Of a stretch of DNA of 64,000 bases, positions 10,561-23,499 are shown piece after piece. The stretch lies in NCBI GenBank assembly GCA_032622095.1, contig CP136064.1, forward strand, positions 128,637,605 to 128,701,604. Reading direction: 5' to 3'. Within the stretch, counting starts at the first letter, position 1, and the number at the start of each line of letters is the position of its first letter. This stretch comes from Siphonodentalium dalli. Its lineage: Eukaryota > Mollusca > Scaphopoda > Gadilida > Siphonodentaliidae. The notes under the pieces are model-generated. The model was not told the DNA's origin, did not search any database, and saw only the letters and a program-made list of their open reading frames with translations. The position numbers and the translations under genes are program-made.

Positions 10561-11900
10561 ATGAATAGGCTTATGAGACTCCCCATACGAAAGTACATTA
10601 AGTACAACAAGTAATATCACAACAAGAGAAACAAATACCAACATAGAACCAAGCAGTTTGAAACCAAATCATAAGTTTGATTCTCCATAAAACCAATCTG
10701 AATCCAAGGTTTGTGTGAGAACAAACACGACCTGGCTTAAATGTCATATCTAAATTTTAACAATCGGTCCACCCGTTTGGGGATGATTTAGGGAAGACTA
10801 GTTCAAGCATCACTCAAATTCCTTTGAAATACCAATGCACACACCCCTAGACTGTTTTCCTTTCAAATTTAGACTGTATTGTTGGCGGACAGGGTGTAAC
10901 TCTATTGCTCATATCACAAATAGGATAAACAAAGTATGGAACAAAAACTTTATAAATATAATTCGACATTTCCTTCAGACATCAGAACGCCTTGGGGCGT
11001 CTTAAATGTCGGTGAATCGACAATTGTAAACAGCATAACGTATTTACGAACTAATAGAACACTCCGAAACCACGACATCTCAAACGTACTAATAATTGTA
11101 GCATAGTATCACAGCACAATGTTTCCACAAGCACTCATAACTGTTTCCTAGAAGGCATTTAGTAAATCAAATAGGGAACCCAAAGGAACTATTTGGTTCC
11201 ATTTTTCTGTTCTATTCGGAGAACCAGATAGTAAAACAAAGTAGCTCAGATTGTTTCTCCTCTCAGGACAAAATTTAGAAACAAGTTTGGTTCCATGTGG
11301 AAATTGGTTCTTTATTTTGGTTCTTCGTGGATAATATAATAGGGAACTTGACCATTTATTGCATCTATTTTATATGTGTTTTTTCAACATGTGATACGAA
11401 GTTCAAACAAGACCTGCCACCGTACACACGCTCGTCATATGACCAGATCTGCTCTAAACTTCATACAATCGATTGGTCGTTAAGATGCGTGGTAGCTATT
11501 GTATTAACAGAAAGCACGACATTCAATTGGCGTGGAGTATTTTCTAATCTCAATCATTATGATCGCCCGCGAGACGAAAGCCATCGAGAAGTTATGATGA
11601 AATTGATGTGCGCACTCGGCATACAGACCTGACATGAGTCCGCATTAGTTCCCTGCGAATTTAGGCTTGAATAGAACTGGAGACGATTGTACTTGCAAAC
11701 ACGGTAACTTAAAATGCCCGGCCGATTTGACACATTATTGGTCAAAATTCCCAAAGCCAGATTTCCTATTACAGGAAAAAAGACAAAAGAGAAATTTAAA
11801 ATACTTCCAATCACAATTACTCGTATATCACAGGAATCGTGAAAATCCACTACGACATCTATCAGTAATACTTTGAAAACAAATACAAAAAATATATAAA
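10560..11900. other. Intergenic, TTGGTTC-rich patches
   Basis: No gene recognised. GGTTCC/GGAACC and TTTTGGTTC motifs cluster at about 11165-11330 and again near 12665-12760, which may reflect an old repeat with inverted ends. The similarity is too weak to define it. Confidence 0.35.
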
Positions 11901-11906
11901 CCGGAA

Positions 11907-11959
11907 AAGCTCTTTATTATCTGCCGATTTTGTGAAACGAAAACACGAACGCTCTTTAT
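11907..11959 (-). repeat. Paired AACGCTCTTTAT motif, copy 3
   Basis: On the minus strand two copies of ATAAAGAGC(G)TT lie 41 bp apart (11959-11948 and 11917-11907, the second with one base missing). It is the same pair seen at 1393, 2834 and 63183. Confidence 0.5.
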
Positions 11960-12058
11960 CTTTAACTTTGTATGGAAATTTTTGTTCGCCTCACAAAAAT
12001 TCAAACGTGCTAAAACTTCCTCTTTTAAAAGTCGATATCTGACCACCAAAAAAGCCTC

Positions 12059-12208
12059 CCGCACATTATCTGCTTATACAAGAACTTGTTTTAGGTAGTT
12101 AATCTGCTTAGAATCAACTCATTTTGAGTCGATAATGTGCTGAAAATTAGAGCATTTTAGTCACATTATTAACTCATAATGAGACGATTCTAAGCAGATA
12201 ATGTGCGG
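12059..12208. mobile_element. 150-bp element with 18-bp perfect TIRs and nested palindromes
   Basis: The left end CCGCACATTATCTGCTTA (12059-12076) is the exact reverse complement of the right end (12191-12208). Inside lie ACTCATTTTGAGT at about 12118-12130 and ACTCATAATGAG at about 12171-12183, each a near-perfect palindrome, and a further GATAATGTGC copy at about 12132. ATCTGCTTAGAATC near 12101 also pairs with GATTCTAAGCAGAT near 12186. No target-site duplication is evident. It is most simply a MITE-like fold-back unit; the superfamily is not determined. Confidence 0.65.
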
Positions 12209-12209
12209 A

Positions 12210-13975
12210 CAATGAGTCAAATAATGCAACCCCCGACTTTCATATGTATGCACTTTAACATGTGTTTTCACTCTGACTCGCGCCATAAAACCAAATAACA
12301 GCGATGACTCTATCATCAGCTTATTTCAGAATCAAATAATCACATTATATACATATTTCACACTATATCTAGGTCGATTATGTGCGTATTTGCGCGATGA
12401 TATGTTGATAACAAATTAATCATATTAATGTGCTCATGTGTGCAATCTAATTATTGTATGGCATCTAAAAGATATACCAACGGTAGTTCTATGATGTTAA
12501 ATCGGATGGGGCAATTTTAAGTGAAAATAATGTATTCAAACACCTCGAGTGGGACATGTTGAAGCTCTCAAAAGATGTATTGTCTTGTTAGTTGTTCGAT
12601 TGTGGGTTATCGTTGTGTCAGCGGCGAGGCCATATATGAAATGTGAATAATATTTTTGTAAACGTGAACCAAATAATGGTTCTTCATTTTGGTTCCCCAT
12701 GCACTTTATTTTACAGCATAAAGCTACGAAATTTCTCCGAAAGGGAACCGAGAAATACATGACCTTAATAGCAGGAACATTCCCCACAGGCTTGCGAATT
12801 GCGATATTCGAGTGATGGGTTTGATCAAGAGAAATGGCAGCTAAGCCTAAAATGCAATGAACTGACGACCGGCGGAGGTATAGACTGATAATTTAATATT
12901 TTCTTCTTATACCATTGAGCCACCGAGTGAACAACATAATCTCTATATACTACTCGCATAAATCAGACCTCGCATCCCATTCCCAGATCGCTATGAACGC
13001 GAAGACGATTGAAATGTGTATAGGCGCCTTTGATTTACGTCGGGTTCACATTTCACTATATCGTTCAATCGCACACAAATGTCGAGTTGTGTTATTTATC
13101 TCGCGGACTCTTATGGGACGGTAGTTTTATCCAGATCGATGCATGGATGTCTTTCGCGTCCTGTGATCTGAGATAAAACGTTTAGGCTGCTTTTAAGAAC
13201 AGAAAGATATATCGTTAAGTAAATTGTACATGACGAAATGCCTATATATAGGTCCTCTTCGACTTAGATCGAGAAAATGTGGGCAAATATCGATTGCATG
13301 ACCGTCAAGTTGTATAGTAGGTAATGTTTCCGTTCAGTTAAAAAAAAAACAAGCAATCTCACTGATTATACTCGTACATGTGCATGCCTCATAGTTTTGC
13401 GCAAAAACAGTCTGCATGTTCTCTTATGAAAACCCACTGAAGATCCCTAAAACGTCGTGTGTGGCTCTCATGCAAATCCATCGCTTTCCGTCATAAATTG
13501 TGGCCCGAATTTCCGTCCTGTCAAGACGACATCATAATCTACGAAAAGCTAGACAAATGTGTGGTTATATATGGATCAGATGCACGCCCGCACCATTTAC
13601 GAAATGTTTGTTGTGCTGATTTAAGAATAAAGCTCTGTGACTCGAAGCTCGGTTCACAGTAAACGTGCCCCGATGGCAAATTTACATTTCTCATTAAAAC
13701 AGGCAATTTATACATTCATTGCTCATGGCTATATAGCTTTTTGTTGATTTGTTCACATAAGTGCAGCTGAAATATTCTTGATACTATTTCAGAAATATAA
13801 CCCGAATTATAAAATTGGACAGCTTTCGCGTAATGAACTATACTGCTGACAAGAATTACGAATAGGGTGCAACGTCACTGGAATTTGTGTTCTTTCTACC
13901 AGTTGTCGTTTTGCCATATTTGTAATTACGATTACGGTGTCGAGAAGCCAATCATGGGCAGGTGAACTTTGCGTG
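12210..13975. other. Intergenic, nothing recognised
   Basis: Contains only short frames, including a 67-codon frame at 13459-13662 without recognisable motif. The first satellite units begin right at the end of this stretch. Confidence 0.4.
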
Positions 13976-16900
13976 CAATATATCGAGTCAGAGGTAGACA
14001 CATATCGAGTCAGAGGTAGACATATATATCGAGTCAGGGGTAGACATATATCGAGTCAGGGGTAGACATATATCGAGTCAGGGGTAGACATATATCGAGT
14101 CAGAGGTAGACATATATATCGAGTCAGGGGTAGACATATATCGAGTCAGGGGTAGACATATATCGAGTCAGGGGTAGACATATATCGAGTCAGGGGTAGA
14201 CATATATCGAGTCAGAGGTAGACATATATATCGAGTCAGGGGTAGACATATATCGAGTCAGGGGTAGACATATATCGAGTCATGGGGAGACATATATATC
14301 GAGTCATGGGTAGACATATATCGAGTCAGGGGTAGACTTATATCGAGTCAGGGGAAACCATATATCTAGTCAGGGGTAGACATATATCTAGTCAGGGGAA
14401 GACATATATATCGAGTCAGGGGTAGACATACATAGAGTCAGGGGTATACATATATCGAGTCAGGGGTAAACATATATCGAGTCAGGGGAAAACATATATC
14501 GAGTCAGGGGTAGACATATATCGAGTCAGGGGTAGACATATATCGAGTCAGGGGTAGACATATATCGAGTCATGGGTAGACATATATCGAGTCATGGGTA
14601 AACATATATCGAGTCAGGGGTAAACATATATCTAGTCAGGGTAGACATATATCGACTCAGGATAGACATATATCGAGTCAGGGGTAGACATATATCGAGT
14701 CATGGGTAGACATATATCGAGTCAGGGGTAGACATATATCGAGTCAGGGGTAGACACATATCGAGTCAGAGGTAGACATATATATCGAGTCAGGGGTAGA
14801 CATATATATCGAGTCAGGGGTAGACTTGTATCGAGTCAGGGTAGACATATATCGAGTCAGGGGTAGACATGTATCGAGTCAGGGGTAGACATATATCGAG
14901 TCAGGGGTGGACATATATCGAGTCAGGGGTAGACATATATCGAGTCAGGGGTAGACATATCGAGTCAGGGGTAGACATATATCGAGTCAGGGTAGACATA
15001 TATCGAGTCAGGGATAGACATGTATCGAGTCAGGGGTAGACGTATATCGAGTCAGGGATAGACATATATCGAGTCAGGGGTAGACATATATCGAATCAGG
15101 GGTAGACATATATCGAGTCAGGTAGACATATATCGAGTCAGGGGTAAACATATGTCGAGTCAGGGGTAGACATATATCGAGTCATAGGTAGACATATATA
15201 TCGAGTCAGGGGTAGACATGTATCGAGTCAGGGGTAGACATATATCGAGTCAGGGTAGACATATATATCGAGTCAGGGGTAGACATATATCGAGTAAGGG
15301 GTAGACATGTATCGAGTCAGGGATATACAAATATCGAGTCAGGGGTAGACATATATCGAGTCAGGGGTAGACATATATCGAGTCAGAGGTAGAGATATAT
15401 ATCTAGTTAGGGGTAGACATATATCGAGTCAGGGGTAGACTTGTATCGGGTCAGGGTAGACATGTATCGAGTCAGGTAGACATATATCGAGTCAGGGTAG
15501 ACATATATCGAGTCAGGTAGACACACATCGAGTCAGGGGTAGACACACATCGAGTCAGGGGTAGACTTGTATCGAATCAGGAGTAGACTTGTATCAAATT
15601 AGGGTAGACATATATCGAGTCAGGGGTAGACATATAACGAGTCAGAGGTAGACATATATACCGAGTCAGGGGTAGACATATACAGAGTCAGGGGTAGACT
15701 TGTATCGAGTCAGTGGTAGACATGTATCGAGTCAGGGGTAGACTTGTATCGAGTCAGGGTAGACATATATCGAGTCAGATAGACATATATCGAGTCAGGG
15801 GTAGACATATATCGAGTCAGGGGTAGACATATATCGAGTCAGGGATATACATATATCGAGTCAGGGGTATAACATATATCGAGTCAGGGGAAGACATATA
15901 TCGAGTCAGGGGTAGACATGTATCGAGTCAGGGATAGACATATATCTAGTCAGAGGTAGACATATATCGAGTCAGGGTAGACATATCGAGTCAGGGTAGA
16001 CATATATCGAGTCAGGGTAGACATATATCGAGTCAGGGTAGACATATATCGAGTCAGGGATAGACATATATCGAGTCAGGGATAGACATATATATCGAGT
16101 CAGGGGTAGACATATATATCGAGTCAGAGGTAGACATACATATCGAATCAGGGGTAGACACATATCGAGTCAGGGTAGACATATATCGAGTCAAGTGTAG
16201 ACTTGTATCGAGTCAGGGGTAGACATATATCGAGTCAGGGGTAGACATATATATCGAGTCAGGGGTAGACTTGTATCGAGTCAGGGTAGACATATATCGA
16301 GTCAGAGTTAGACATATATCGAGTCAGGGTAGACATATATCGAGTCAGGGTAGACATATATCGAGTCAGGGGTAGACATATATCGAGTCAGGGATAGACT
16401 TGTATCGAGTCAGGGGTAGACTTGTATCGAGTCAGGGGTAGACATATATCGAGTCAGGGGTAGACATATATATCGAGTCAGGGGTAGACTTGTATCGAGT
16501 CAGGGTAGACATATATCGAGTCAGAGTTAGACATATATCGAGTCAGGGTAGACATATATCGAGTCAGGGTAGACATATATCGAGTCAGGGGTAGACATAT
16601 ATCGAGTCAGGGGTAGACATATATCGAGTCAGGGATAGACTTGTATCGAGTCAGGGGTAGACTTGTATCGAGTCAGGGGTAGACATATATCGAGTCAGGG
16701 TAGACATATATCGAGTCAGGGTAGACATATATCGAGTCATGGGTAGACATATATCGAGTCAGGGTAGACATATATCGAGTCATGGGTAGACATATATCGA
16801 GTCATGGGTAGACATATATCGAGTCAGGGTAGACATATATCGAGTCAGGGTAGACATATATCGAGTCAGGGTAGACATATATCGAGTCAGGGTAGACATA

Positions 16901-17229
16901 TATCGAGTCAGGGTTAGACTTGTATCGAGTCAGGGGTAGACATATATCGAGTCAGAGTTAGACATATATCGAGTCAGGGTAGACTTGTATCGAGTCAGTG
17001 GTAGACATGTATCGAGTCAGTGGTAGACATATATCGAGTCAGAGGTAGACATATATCGAGTCAGGGGTAGACATATATCGAGTCAGAAGTAGACATATAT
17101 CGAGTCAGGGGTAGACATGTATCGGGTCAGGGGTAGACTTGTATCGAGTCAGTGGTAGACTTGTATCGAAGTCAGGGTAGACATATGTCGAGTCAGGGGT
17201 AGACATATATCGAGTCAGAGGTAGACATA

Positions 17230-20200
17230 TATACCGAGTCAGGGGTAGACATATATCGAGTCAGTGGTAGACATATATCGAGTCAGTGGTAGACATATAT
17301 CGAGCCAGTGGTAGACATATATCGAGTCAGTGGTAGACATGTATCGAGTCAGGGGTAGACTTGTATCGAGTCAGGGTAGACATATATCGAGTCAGGGGTA
17401 GACATATATCGAGTCAGGGGTAGACATATATCGAGTCAGGGATAGACATATATCGAGTCAGGGGTAGACATATATCGAGTCAGGGGTAGACATGTATCGA
17501 GTCAGGGGTAAACATATATCGAGTCAGGGTAGACATATATCGAGTCAGGGGTAGACATATATCGAGTCAGGGGTAGACATATATCGAGTCAGGGGTAGAC
17601 ATGTATCGAGTCAGGGATAGACATATATCTAGTCAGGGGTAGACATATATCGAGTCAGGGTAGACATATATCGAGTCAGGGTAGACATATATCGAGTCAG
17701 TGGTAGACATATATCTAGTCAGGGGTAGACATATATCGAGTCAGGGGTAGACATATATATCGAGTCAGGGGTAGACATATATATCGAGTCAGGGTAGACA
17801 TATATCGAGTCAGGGAAGACATATATCGAGTCAGGGGTAGACATATATCGAGTCAGGGGTAGACATATATCGAGTCAGAGGTAGAGATATATATCTAGTT
17901 AGGGGTAGACATATATCGAGTCAGGGGTAGACTTGTATCGGGTCAGGGTAGACATGTATCGAGTCAGGTAGACATATATCGAGTCAGGGTAGACATATAT
18001 CGAGTCAGGTAGACATATATCGAGTCAGGGGTAGACACACATCGAGTCAGGGGTAGACTTGTATCGAATCAGGAGTAGACTTGTATCAAATTAGGGTAGA
18101 CATATATCGAGTCAGGGGTAGACATATAACGAGTCAGAGGTAGACATATATACCGAGTCAGGGGTAGACATATACCGAGTCAGGGGTAGACTTGTATCGA
18201 GTCAGTGGTAGACATGTATCGAGTCAGGGGTAGACTTGTATCGAGTCAGGGTAGACATTTATCGAGTCAGATAGACATATATCGAGTCAGGGGTAGACAT
18301 ATATTGAGTCAGGGGTAGACATATATCGAGTCAGGGATATACATATATCGAGTCAGGGGTAGACATATATCGAGTCAGGGGAAGACATATATCGAGTCAG
18401 GGGTAGACATGTATCGAGTCAGGGATAGACATATATCTAGTCAGAGGTAGACATATATCGAGTCAGGGTAGACATATCGAGTCAGGGTAGACATATATCG
18501 AGTCAGGGTAGACATATATCGAGTCAGGGTAGACATATATCGAGTCAGGGATAGACATATATATCGAGTCAGGGGTAGACATATATATCGAGTCAGAGGT
18601 AGACATACATATCGAGTCAGGGGTAGACACATATCGAGTCAGGATAGACATATATCGAGTCAAGGGTAGACTTGTATCGAGTCAGGGGTAGACATATATC
18701 GAGTCAGGGGTAGACATATATCGAGTCAGGGGTAGACATATATATCGAGTCAGGGTAGACATATATATCGAGTCAGAGTTAGACATATATCGAGTCAGGG
18801 TAGACATATATCGAGTCAGGGTAGACATATATCGAGTCAGGGGTAGACATATATCGAGTCAGGGATAGACTTGTATCGAGTCAGGGGTAGACTTGTATCG
18901 AGTCAGGGGTAGACTTGTATCGAGTCAGGGGTAGACATATATCGAGTCAGGGGTAGACATATATATCGAGTCAGGGATAGACTTGTATCGAGTCAGGGTA
19001 GACATATATCGAGTCAGAGTTAGACATATATCGAGTCAGGGTAGACATATATCGAGTCAGGGTAGACATATATCGAGTCAGGGGTAGACATATATCGAGT
19101 CAGGGGTAGACATATATCGAGTCAGGGGTAGACTTGTATCGAGTCAGTGGTAGACATGTATCGAGTCAGGGGTAGACTTGTATCGAGTCAGGGTAGACAT
19201 ATATCGTGTCAGTGGTAGACATATATCGAGCCAGTGGTAGACATATATCGAGTCAGTGGTAGACATATATCGAGCCAGTGGTAGACATATATCGAGTCAG
19301 TGGTAGACATGTATCGAGTCAGGGGTAGACTTGTATCGAGTCAGGGTAGACATATATCGAGTCAGGGGTAGACATATATCGAGTCAGGGGTAGACATATA
19401 TCGAGTCAGGGATAGACATATATCGAGTCAGGGGTAGACATATATCGAGTCAGGGGTAGACATGTATCGAGTCAGGGGTAAACATATATCGAGTCAGGGT
19501 AGACATATATCGAGTCAGGGGTAGACATATATCGAGTCAGGGGTAGACATATATCGAGTCAGGGGTAGACATGTATCGAGTCAGGGATAGACATATATCT
19601 AGTCAGGGGTAGACATATATCGAGTCAGGGTAGACATATATCGAGTCAGGGTAGACATATATCGAGTCAGTGGTAGACATATATCTAGTCAGGGGTAGAC
19701 ATATATCGAGTCAGGGGTAGACATATATATCGAGTCAGGGGTAGACATATATATCGAGTCAGGGTAGACATATATCGAGTCAGGGAAGACATATATCGAG
19801 TCAGGGGTAGACATATATCGAGTCAGGGGTAGACATATATCGAGTCAGAGGTAGAGATATATATCTAGTTAGGGGTAGACATATATCGAGTCAGGGGTAG
19901 ACTTGTATCGGGTCAGGGTAGACATGTATCGAGTCAGGTAGACATATATCGAGTCAGGGTAGACATATATCGAGTCAGGTAGACATATATCGAGTCAGGG
20001 GTAGACACACATCGAGTCAGGGGTAGACTTGTATCGAATCAGGAGTAGACTTGTATCAAATTAGGGTAGACATATATCGAGTCAGGGGTAGACATATAAC
20101 GAGTCAGAGGTAGACATATATACCGAGTCAGGGGTAGACATATACCGAGTCAGGGGTAGACTTGTATCGAGTCAGTGGTAGACATGTATCGAGTCAGGGG

Positions 20201-21117
20201 TAGACTTGTATCGAGTCAGGGTAGACATTTATCGAGTCAGATAGACATATATCGAGTCAGGGGTAGACATATATTGAGTCAGGGGTAGACATATATCGAG
20301 TCAGGGATATACATATATCGAGTCAGGGGTAGACATATATCGAGTCAGGGGAAGACATATATCGAGTCAGGGGTAGACATGTATCGAGTCAGGGATAGAC
20401 ATATATCTAGTCAGAGGTAGACATATATCGAGTCAGGGTAGACATATCGAGTCAGGGTAGACATATATCGAGTCAGGGTAGACATATATCGAGTCAGGGT
20501 AGACATATATCGAGTCAGGGATAGACATATATATCGAGTCAGGGGTAGACATATATATCGAGTCAGAGGTAGATATACATATCGAGTCAGGGGTAGACAC
20601 ATATCGAGTCAGGATAGACATATATCGAGTCAAGGGTAGACTTGTATCGAGTCAGGGGTAGACATATATCGAGTCAGGGGTAGACATATATCGAGTCAGG
20701 GGTAGACATATATATCGAGTCAGGGTAGACATATATATCGAGTCAGAGTTAGACATATATCGAGTCAGGGTAGACATATATCGAGTCAGGGTAGACATAT
20801 ATCGAGTCAGGGGTAGACATATATCGAGTCAGGGATAGACTTGTATCGAGTCAGGGGTAGACTTGTATCGAGTCAGGGGTAGACTTGTATCGAGTCAGGG
20901 GTAGACATATATCGAGTCAGGGGTAGACATATATATCGAGTCAGGGATAGACTTGTATCGAGTCAGGGTAGACATATATCGAGTCAGAGTTAGACATATA
21001 TCGAGTCAGGGTAGACATATATCGAGTCAGGGTAGACATATATCGAGTCAGGGGTAGACATATATCGAGTCAGGGGTAGACATATATCGAGTCAGGGGTA
21101 GACTTGTATCGAGTCAG
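17230..21117 (+). repeat. Tandem higher-order duplication, 1970-bp period
   Basis: Base-for-base tracking shows 17230-19147 repeated at 19200-21117 with a constant offset of 1970. Rare markers fall at matching places: AGAGATATATATCTAGTTAG at 17883 and 19853, CGAGCCAG at 17303 and 19273, TATATTGAGTC at 18302 and 20272. Only a handful of substitutions were noticed. The copies diverge at about 19147 and 21117. Confidence 0.85.
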
Positions 21118-23499
21118 GGGTAGACTTGTATCGAGTCAGGGGTAGACATATATCGAGTCAGAGTAGACATATATCGAGTCAGGGTAGACATATATCGAGT
21201 CATGGGTAGACATATATCGAGTCAGGGTAGACATATATCGAGTCATGGGTAGACATATATCGAGTCATGGGTAGACATATATCGAGTCAGGGTAGACAAA
21301 TATCGAGTCAGGGTAGACATATATCGAGTCAGGGTAGACATATATCGAGTCAGGGTAGACATATATCGAGTCAGGGTTAGACTTGTATCGAGTCAGGGGT
21401 AGACATATATCGAGTCAGAGTTAGACATATATCGAGTCAGGGTAGACTTGTATCGAGTCAGTGGTAGACATGTATCGAGTCAGTGGTAGACATATATCGA
21501 GTCAGAGGTAGACATATATCGAGTCAGGGGTAGACATATATCGAGTCAGAGGTAGACATATATCGAGTCAGGGGTAGACATGTATCGAGTCAGGGGTAGA
21601 CTTGTATCGAGTCAGTGGTAGACTTGTATCGAAGTCAGGGTAGACATATATCGAGTCAGGGGTAGACATATATCGAGTCAGAGGTAGACATATATACCGA
21701 GTCAGGGGTAGACATATATCGAGTCAGTGGTAGACATATATCGAGTCAGTGGTAGACATATATCGAGCCAGTGGTAGACATATATCGAGTCAGTGGTAGA
21801 CATGTATCGAGTCAGGGGTAGACTTGTATCGAGTCAGGGTAGACATATATCGAGTCAGGGGTAGACATATATCGAGTCAGGGGTAGACATATATCGAGTC
21901 AGGGATAGACATATATCGAGTCAGGGGTAGACATATATCGAGTCAGGGGTAGACATGTATCGAGTCAGGGGTAAACATATATCGAGTCAGGGTAGACATA
22001 TATCGAGTCAGGGGTAGACATATATCGAGTCAGGGGTAGACATATATCGAGTCAGGGGTAGACATGTATCGAGTCAGGGATAGACATATATCTAGTCAGG
22101 GGTAGACATATATCGAGTCAGGGTAGACATATATCGAGTCAGGGTAGACATATATCGAGTCAGTGGTAGACATATATCTAGTCAGGGGTAGACATATATC
22201 GAGTCAGGGAAGACATATATCGAGTCATGGATAGACATATATCTAGTCAGGGGTAGACATATATATCGAGTCAGGGGTAGACATATATATCGAGTCAGGG
22301 TAGACATATATCGAGTCAGGGAAGACATATATCGAGTCAGGGAAGACATATATCGAGTCATGGATAGACATATATCGAGTCAGGGATAGACATATATATC
22401 GAGTCAGGGGTAGACATATATATCGAGTCAGGGTAGACATATATCGAGTCAGGGATAGACATATCGAGTCAGGGATAGACATATATATCGAGTCAGGGGT
22501 AGACATATATATCGAGTCAGGGTAGACATATATCGAGTCAGGGATAGACATATCGAGTCAGGGATAGACATATATATCGAGTCAGGGGTAGACATATATA
22601 TCGAGTCAGAGGTAAACATATATATCGAGTCAGGGGTAGACATATATCGAGTCAGGGTAGACATATATCGAGTCAGGGGTAGACTTGTATCGAGTCAGGG
22701 TAGACATATATCGAGTCATGGGTAGACATTTATCGAGTCAGGGATAGATATACATCGAGTCAGGGGTAGACATGTATCGAGTCAGGGTAGACATGTGTCG
22801 AGTCAGGGGTAGACTTGTATCGAGTCAGGGGTAGACATGTATCGAGTCAGGGGTAGACATATATCGAGTCAGGTAGAAATATATCGAGTCAGAGGTAGAC
22901 ATCTATCGAGTCAGGGTAGACATATATCGAGTCAGGGGTATACATGTATCGAGTCAGTGGTAGACATATATCGAGTCAGAGGTAGACATACATCGAGTCA
23001 GGGGTAGACATATATCGAGTCAGAGGTAGACATATATATCGAGTCAGGGGTAGACATGTATCGAGTCAGGGATAGACATATATCGAGTCAGAGGTAGACA
23101 TATATATCGAGTCAGGGGTAGACATGTATCGAGTCAGGGGTAGACATATATATCGAGTCAGGGGTAGACATATATCGAGTCAGGGGTAGACATGTATCGA
23201 GTCAGGGGTAGACATATATATCGAGTCAGGGGTAGACATATATCGAGTCAGGGGTAGACATATATCGAGTCAGGGGTAGACTTATATCGAGTCAGGGGTA
23301 GACTTGTATCGAGTCAGGGGTAGACATGTATCGAGTCATGGATAGACATATATATCGAGTCAGTGGTAGACTTGTATCGAGTCAGGTAGACATATATCGA
23401 CTCAGGTAGATATATATCGAGTCAGGGTAGACATATATCGAGTAAGGTAGACATATATCGAGTCAGGGGTAGACATATATCGAGTCAGGGTAGACTTGT

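Noticed and set aside
11165-12760. TIR element bounded by GGTTCC-rich patches
   Set aside because: The inverted similarity is short and loose and no target-site duplication was found.
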